A DNA stretch of 9,296 nt from NCBI GenBank assembly GCA_029977305.1, contig JAPOLF010000077.1, positions 1 to 9,296 of the forward strand, given 5' to 3'. How positions within the stretch are numbered: position 1 is the stretch's first letter; each line of letters starts with the position of its first letter. Source of the DNA: a bacterium. GTDB taxonomy: Bacteria; Chloroflexota; Chloroflexia; Thermomicrobiales; UBA6265. Below the pieces are notes generated by a model. It had not been told where the DNA came from. It saw only the letters and a program-made list of their open reading frames with translations, and did no database searches. Positions 6,595 to 9,296 of the stretch are shown here, in pieces. The translations under genes were made by a program, and so were the position numbers.

Positions 6595-7362
6595 CTACTC
6601 CATCATCCATTCGCAGGCGATGCCATTCATGTCGGCATCGAGCGACTGGACGACGTTGCTCGGGGCGTTGACCCCGCCGGCGAGCTCGTAGCTGTCCTGC
6701 GCCGAGTACCAGTCCGCGAACTGCTCGCAGCTGGGGCCGCCGTCGAGGCCGGTGCCCTCGGTGCCACCACCGGTCGCAACCGCGTCGTAGACGAGCGGAT
6801 CGGTGTTGGTCCACCAGAGTTCGTCGCCGTCCCCGATGCCGTCACCATCGGTGTCGTACATCAATGGGTCGGTGTAGAAGATGTTGACCTCGTCGCCGTC
6901 GGCGATGCTGTCGTCATCGGTGTCGGGATCATAGGGATCAAGCCCGGCATCCGGCTCGTACGCGTCGGGGTAATTGTCGGCGTCTTGGTCCTCGGCGGTG
7001 GGCTGGGCGAGTGCCGGTTCGGCGGCGATCTCGCCACCGGTCCCGACCGTGCTGGTGTCGGTGTTCGTGTCGGCGATCGTCTCAGTGGTGGTGGGAGCGG
7101 GGAGGGTGCCCACACCCGGGATCGCGCCGGAGTTGGTGGCCTCGGTGTGGACGCCACCGGCGTCGATGATCAGCACCGTCTCCGTGCCGGTGATGTCACC
7201 CAAGGTCACATTGCCGCCATCATTGGATGCGACAACGTCCGAGCCGAGCGCTGTCGCTTGGCTCCCATTGGCGGTCAGATCCGCGATTTCCTGAGCGAAC
7301 GTCGGAATCCCCTGAGAGATCGCGAAACTCAGCGCGATGACACCAGCCATAAATAATCGCAT
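6595..7362 (-). CDS. Secreted calcium-binding protein: thrombospondin type 3 repeats plus Excalibur domain
   Basis: A 255-residue exported protein. Residues 1-24 form a Sec signal peptide with a hydrophobic core at about 5-19 and likely cleavage after TFAQ or nearby. A Thr/Ala/Gly-rich low-complexity stretch (about 26-122) follows. Asp-rich calcium-binding repeats fill 125-192, with DQDADNYPD, DPDTDDDSIADGDE and DTDGDGIGDGDE. The C-terminal part (212-251) is an Excalibur domain with C212, FADWYSAQ and LDADMNGIACE, where C250 can pair with C212. The ATG at 7362 is chosen for GGAGGG 7 nt upstream and because it begins the signal peptide; the frame stays open to 7413. Related proteins bind calcium at the cell surface, but this one has no enzyme domain and no sortase motif or lipobox, so its role is unknown. 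It converges on gmd and has a 155-nt upstream gap. Confidence 0.87.
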   Translation of the reverse strand: MRLFMAGVIALSFAISQGIPTFAQEIADLTANGSQATALGSDVVASNDGGNVTLGDITGTETVLIIDAGGVHTEATNSGAIPGVGTLPAPTTTETIADTNTDTSTVGTGGEIAAEPALAQPTAEDQDADNYPDAYEPDAGLDPYDPDTDDDSIADGDEVNIFYTDPLMYDTDGDGIGDGDELWWTNTDPLVYDAVATGGGTEGTGLDGGPSCEQFADWYSAQDSYELAGGVNAPSNVVQSLDADMNGIACEWMME

Positions 7363-7428
7363 GGACCAACCCTCCGATGGCGTTGCGTGCGGGCTTGATC
7401 GCGGGGGAAACACGCCCCACTTCCTCGC

Positions 7429-7456
7429 ACTCTACCACCGAATCACTGCGCGTCGG
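7429..7456 (-). promoter_or_regulatory. Weak candidate promoter of the calcium-binding protein gene
   Basis: On the minus strand a -10-like TAGAGT (7434-7429) lies 16 nt after CCGACG (7456-7451), which shares only GAC with the -35 consensus. It predicts a leader of about 60 nt before the ATG at 7362. Both boxes are poor matches; it is listed because this gap must contain a start signal unless the upstream minus-strand operon reads through. Confidence 0.2.
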
Positions 7457-7517
7457 GCATTTTCCGCATGAGCGCGCAATGAGGAGAACGTTCGTACGCG
7501 CCGAATGGTTTCGCTGC

Positions 7518-7781
7518 TCAGGAGGCTTCGTCGCCGAGGTCGAGCAACGTGAGATCGAGCAGAGCGTCGCCGCGCTGCAGTGCCTCGCCGATCTCCCGCA
7601 CCAGCTGCTTGGCGGTGGGGCCGTCGGAGAGTTCCGCCAGCGTGATCTCCTGATCCCACGCGGTGGCAACCACCCGGATGCGGGTCTCCACCTTCGAGGG
7701 TTGGTGATAGGTGATAGTCGATGTGCGGTCGAGATTGACCAGCATCGGCCATGGGGTGCGCGTCACGATCCACATCGCCAT
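7518..7781 (-). CDS. Small conserved-looking protein of unknown function
   Basis: An 87-residue protein (85 if started at the ATG at 7775) that I cannot assign to a named family. It begins MAMWIVTRTPWPMLVNLD, continues with alternating beta-like segments (TSTITYHQ, TRIRVVATAW, EITLAEL), then a C-terminal amphipathic helix (about 61-75) and an acidic end. There is no signal peptide, membrane segment or cysteine, so it should be a small cytosolic alpha/beta protein. The 'lvNLD' followed by beta strands resembles small uncharacterised bacterial proteins, but that is only an impression. Coding is supported by GAGGGAG just upstream and by its place 13 nt after the stop of the GT39-like gene, implying one transcript. 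The frame extends to 7931 inside that gene, without a better start. Codon composition resembles its neighbours. Confidence 0.68.
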   Translation of the reverse strand: MAMWIVTRTPWPMLVNLDRTSTITYHQPSKVETRIRVVATAWDQEITLAELSDGPTAKQLVREIGEALQRGDALLDLTLLDLGDEAS

Positions 7782-7794
7782 CTCTCCCTCGTCG

Positions 7795-9102
7795 TCACGC
7801 CGGTTCACTGCGGATGATTGCATCGGAGTTCGTCGACCCTCGGCGACGCCCCACCGCCTCGCCGATCGCCCCCACCGCCACCCCGATTGCCATGCATCCG
7901 AGCAGTGCCATCGGCACATGGTACCGGTCAAATTCGGAGCGCATTCCGGCCACGGTCACCGCAACTTGGGCGACGAGGGTGAGCAGCACCAGCATGGTCG
8001 GGGAACGGAGTCCGGCACGAACGGCATCAGCAAGCCAGACCACGCCGCCAGCGGCTGCGATCGCGAGCTCGATGGCAGGAGGTTGCCATCCGAGCCGGCG
8101 CAGCGGCGTGAGCAGGCTGTAGCGCTCATGGAAATTGACGCCGATCCGGCGGAAGGCCTCAGTGCGGGTGGGGACCGCCATCACCGGCCAATCGCTCGCC
8201 TGCAGGGACATCTCTCGTGTTCGGAAGCGCAGCAGAATGAGGGTGCGGCCGAAGGGATCCGGCCAGAGGTAGGGATAGACCACGATGAAGACGCCTCCGG
8301 CGAGGAGCGGGGTGAGCACCAAGCCCCACCCCAGCCAATCACGCGGGATCGAGCGCGTGCGCACCAGATCGATCAAGAGCAGCACCCCGCCGAACATGCC
8401 GAGCAGGACAGCCGTGCCAAGCGGACTGATCTTCGCTCCGGCACCGAGGCCGAGAGCGATGCCGAGCGCGACAGCTGGCAGTGGACCTGGTCTCGCCGCG
8501 AGTCTCCCGGCCGCAAGCGCGGCGATGGCGATGAAGAGCATGAAGCAGGCATCAGCAGTGGCAAGGCTGCCGATGTATCCGTTGAAGGGATGGATCGCAA
8601 ACACCACTGCCGCGGTCATCGCCCCCAAGGCGTTGGTCACCATGCGCGCGGTGCCCAGCACCACGACCGCGGTGAACCCGATCAGGATGGCACTGGTGCG
8701 GCGGGCGGCGTCGAGGTCCTCCGGGGTGGGCCGATTGCCGCGCTGGAGGTTCTTCTCCCATTTCCAGGTGAAGTTCCATGGCGGATTGGTGGTGAGGTCA
8801 CGACCCTGAGCGAGCAGCCCGAGCCCGGTCACATAGGACCCAACGGGCGGTTGGCCGCGCATTCGGTAACTGTCCTGCCACGCGGGGCCGCTCGGATCGA
8901 GTAATGCGGCGACGAAATAGGCGCGGCTGATCCAGCGGCTCTCGTCGGGATTGAAGTTGGCTGGCGTGGTCTGGATCCTGCAGGCAAGGAACGCGAGCAG
9001 GAAGACCAGCGCCGAGGCAACGACCCAGTGGCCGTTGCCGGGACGCGGAATGGCGTCCGGGGTGGGTTTTTCGGTGGCCCAGGTCCTGCGTATCATGACC
9101 AT
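7795..9102 (-). CDS. Polytopic glycosyltransferase, GT39/ArnT-like (GT-C fold)
   Basis: A 435-residue integral membrane protein with about 9-10 hydrophobic segments (roughly 25-42, 137-153, 158-176, 183-200, 208-223, 229-246, 257-277, 343-361, 367-386, 396-416). After the first segment comes FNPDESRWISRA (50-61), whose D53-E54 pair in the first external loop matches the catalytic acidic motif of protein mannosyltransferases and ArnT-like enzymes. SLATADACFMLF (179-190) and FDRYHVP (391-397) also fit the family. Such enzymes transfer a sugar from a polyprenyl-phosphate donor to protein, lipid or glycan outside the membrane; donor and acceptor are unknown. Two ATGs, 9102 and 9096, are possible and neither has a Shine-Dalgarno; a -10-like TACACT four bases upstream suggests a leaderless mRNA. 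It is divergent from tatA, and the small gene follows 13 nt downstream. Confidence 0.87.
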   Translation of the reverse strand: MVMIRRTWATEKPTPDAIPRPGNGHWVVASALVFLLAFLACRIQTTPANFNPDESRWISRAYFVAALLDPSGPAWQDSYRMRGQPPVGSYVTGLGLLAQGRDLTTNPPWNFTWKWEKNLQRGNRPTPEDLDAARRTSAILIGFTAVVVLGTARMVTNALGAMTAAVVFAIHPFNGYIGSLATADACFMLFIAIAALAAGRLAARPGPLPAVALGIALGLGAGAKISPLGTAVLLGMFGGVLLLIDLVRTRSIPRDWLGWGLVLTPLLAGGVFIVVYPYLWPDPFGRTLILLRFRTREMSLQASDWPVMAVPTRTEAFRRIGVNFHERYSLLTPLRRLGWQPPAIELAIAAAGGVVWLADAVRAGLRSPTMLVLLTLVAQVAVTVAGMRSEFDRYHVPMALLGCMAIGVAVGAIGEAVGRRRGSTNSDAIIRSEPA

Positions 9103-9105
9103 CGG

Positions 9106-9111
9106 AGTGTA
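9106..9111 (-). promoter_or_regulatory. Candidate -10 element (TACACT) of the glycosyltransferase
   Basis: On the minus strand TACACT ends 3 nt before the ATG at 9102, placing the transcription start at about 9099-9102. That fits a leaderless or near-leaderless mRNA and the lack of a ribosome-binding site. The hexamer matches four of six consensus bases and overlaps the GTGT-ACCG-ACAC dyad at 9107-9118. No clear -35 was found. Confidence 0.3.
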
Positions 9112-9118
9112 CCGACAC
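9107..9118. repeat. Dyad GTGT-N4-ACAC, proximal to the glycosyltransferase
   Basis: GTGT ACCG ACAC is a 4+4 inverted repeat with a 4-nt spacer. It overlaps the -10-like element of the glycosyltransferase gene and shares its form with the stronger dyad at 9149-9162. Alone it could be chance; the pair is what makes it worth recording. Confidence 0.35.
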
Positions 9119-9148
9119 GGGGCGTTGGGTGCGGAACAGGGCCATGGC

Positions 9149-9162
9149 GTGTATCGTTACAC
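9149..9162. promoter_or_regulatory. Inverted repeat GTGTA-N4-TACAC, candidate operator
   Basis: A perfect 5+5 inverted repeat with spacer TCGT lies in the 114-nt divergent gap between the glycosyltransferase and the tatA-like gene, 54 nt before the latter's start. Its centre is 43 bp, close to four helical turns, from the dyad at 9107-9118. Spacing and symmetry are what a dimeric repressor such as a GntR- or TetR-family protein would use; the binding protein is unknown. Confidence 0.4.
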
Positions 9163-9216
9163 CTGATGCGGGCGAGTGCGTTCGCGTCAGAACCATGAAG
9201 AACGAGGGTTACAGCG

Positions 9217-9296
9217 ATGATGGGTCTCGGCTGGCAGGAATTGGTCATTGTCCTGGTGATCGTCATGATCATCTTCGGTGCTGGCAAGTTGCCGGA
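9217..9296 (+). CDS. Sec-independent translocase TatA/TatE family, N-terminal part (cut by window edge)
   Basis: Only 26 codons are present before the right edge. They encode a very short N terminus, one hydrophobic helix (ELVIVLVIVMIIFGAGKL) and the FG-x-GKLP hinge that defines TatA/TatE/TatB proteins. In known Tat systems this helix anchors the pore-forming subunit that lets folded twin-arginine proteins cross the membrane. TatA or TatE is favoured over TatB because of the FGAGKLP hinge, but the amphipathic helix that would help decide lies outside the window. GAGGG at 9204-9208, 8 nt upstream, supports the ATG at 9217; the next codon is also ATG. tatC or other tat genes could follow off the edge. 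Confidence 0.88.
   Translation, partial: MMGLGWQELVIVLVIVMIIFGAGKLP

Noticed and set aside
7486..7493. GAACGTTC resembling a LexA/SOS box
   Set aside because: Gram-positive-type SOS boxes have four bases between GAAC and GTTC; here the halves abut, and no SOS gene is adjacent.
7711..8904. A 397-codon plus-strand frame opposite the glycosyltransferase
   Set aside because: The translation is charged and His/Arg/Gly-rich with no domain, whereas the minus strand gives a membrane protein with GT39-type motifs.
1..9296. Mobile elements, CRISPR arrays, tRNA or rRNA genes, riboswitches
   Set aside because: No transposase or integrase, no regularly spaced repeats, no tRNA-like cloverleaf sequence and no known aptamer core was seen in any gap; the gaps are all 251 nt or shorter.

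Overview
The window is high in G+C (roughly two thirds by eye) and densely coded. It carries eight recognisable genes plus one small unknown gene, with no tRNA, rRNA, CRISPR array, transposase or phage gene. The mix suggests a high-G+C bacterium outside the Proteobacteria: a coenzyme F420-type luciferase-like oxidoreductase, a soluble multi-PAS kinase with a NarL-type regulator, and a secreted protein joining thrombospondin type 3 repeats to an Excalibur domain. Chloroflexota (Thermomicrobia-like) is my best guess, and Actinomycetota is the alternative. This is an impression, not a phylogenetic result.

Left part (1-2124). The left edge cuts a creatininase-family amidohydrolase on the minus strand; its first 44 residues hold three expected metal ligands. 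Divergent from it is a complete LLM-class flavin oxidoreductase (223-1167). Convergent with that, 6 nt away, is a PAPS-type sulfotransferase (1174-2124, minus), read from an internal GTG with a good Shine-Dalgarno rather than from the much longer open frame.

Middle (2125-6591). A 251-nt gap, the largest in the window, separates the sulfotransferase from a plus-strand cluster: a cytoplasmic histidine kinase with four PAS-like domains (2376-4772), a NarL/LuxR-type response regulator (4862-5551), and GDP-mannose 4,6-dehydratase gmd (5578-6591). The regulator and gmd are 26 nt apart and probably share a transcript. The kinase-regulator gap holds a perfect 12-bp palindrome just upstream of a -10-like CATAAT, a possible autoregulatory site.

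Right part (6595-9296). A secreted calcium-binding protein (6595-7362, minus) converges on gmd with only 3 nt between stops. Next are an apparent minus-strand pair, a polytopic GT39/ArnT-like glycosyltransferase (7795-9102) and a small unknown protein (7518-7781). The start of a TatA/E-type translocase gene (9217 onward) is cut by the right edge. The glycosyltransferase-tatA gap contains two GTGT-N4-ACAC dyads about four helical turns apart.

Three genes (sulfotransferase, gmd, GT39) fit synthesis or decoration of surface glycans, but they are not one operon and no complete pathway is present. I see no convincing undescribed system. The most checkable novelties are the small operator-like palindromes, the four-PAS kinase beside gmd, and the uncharacterised 87-residue protein. 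No gene-free stretch exceeds 300 bases.
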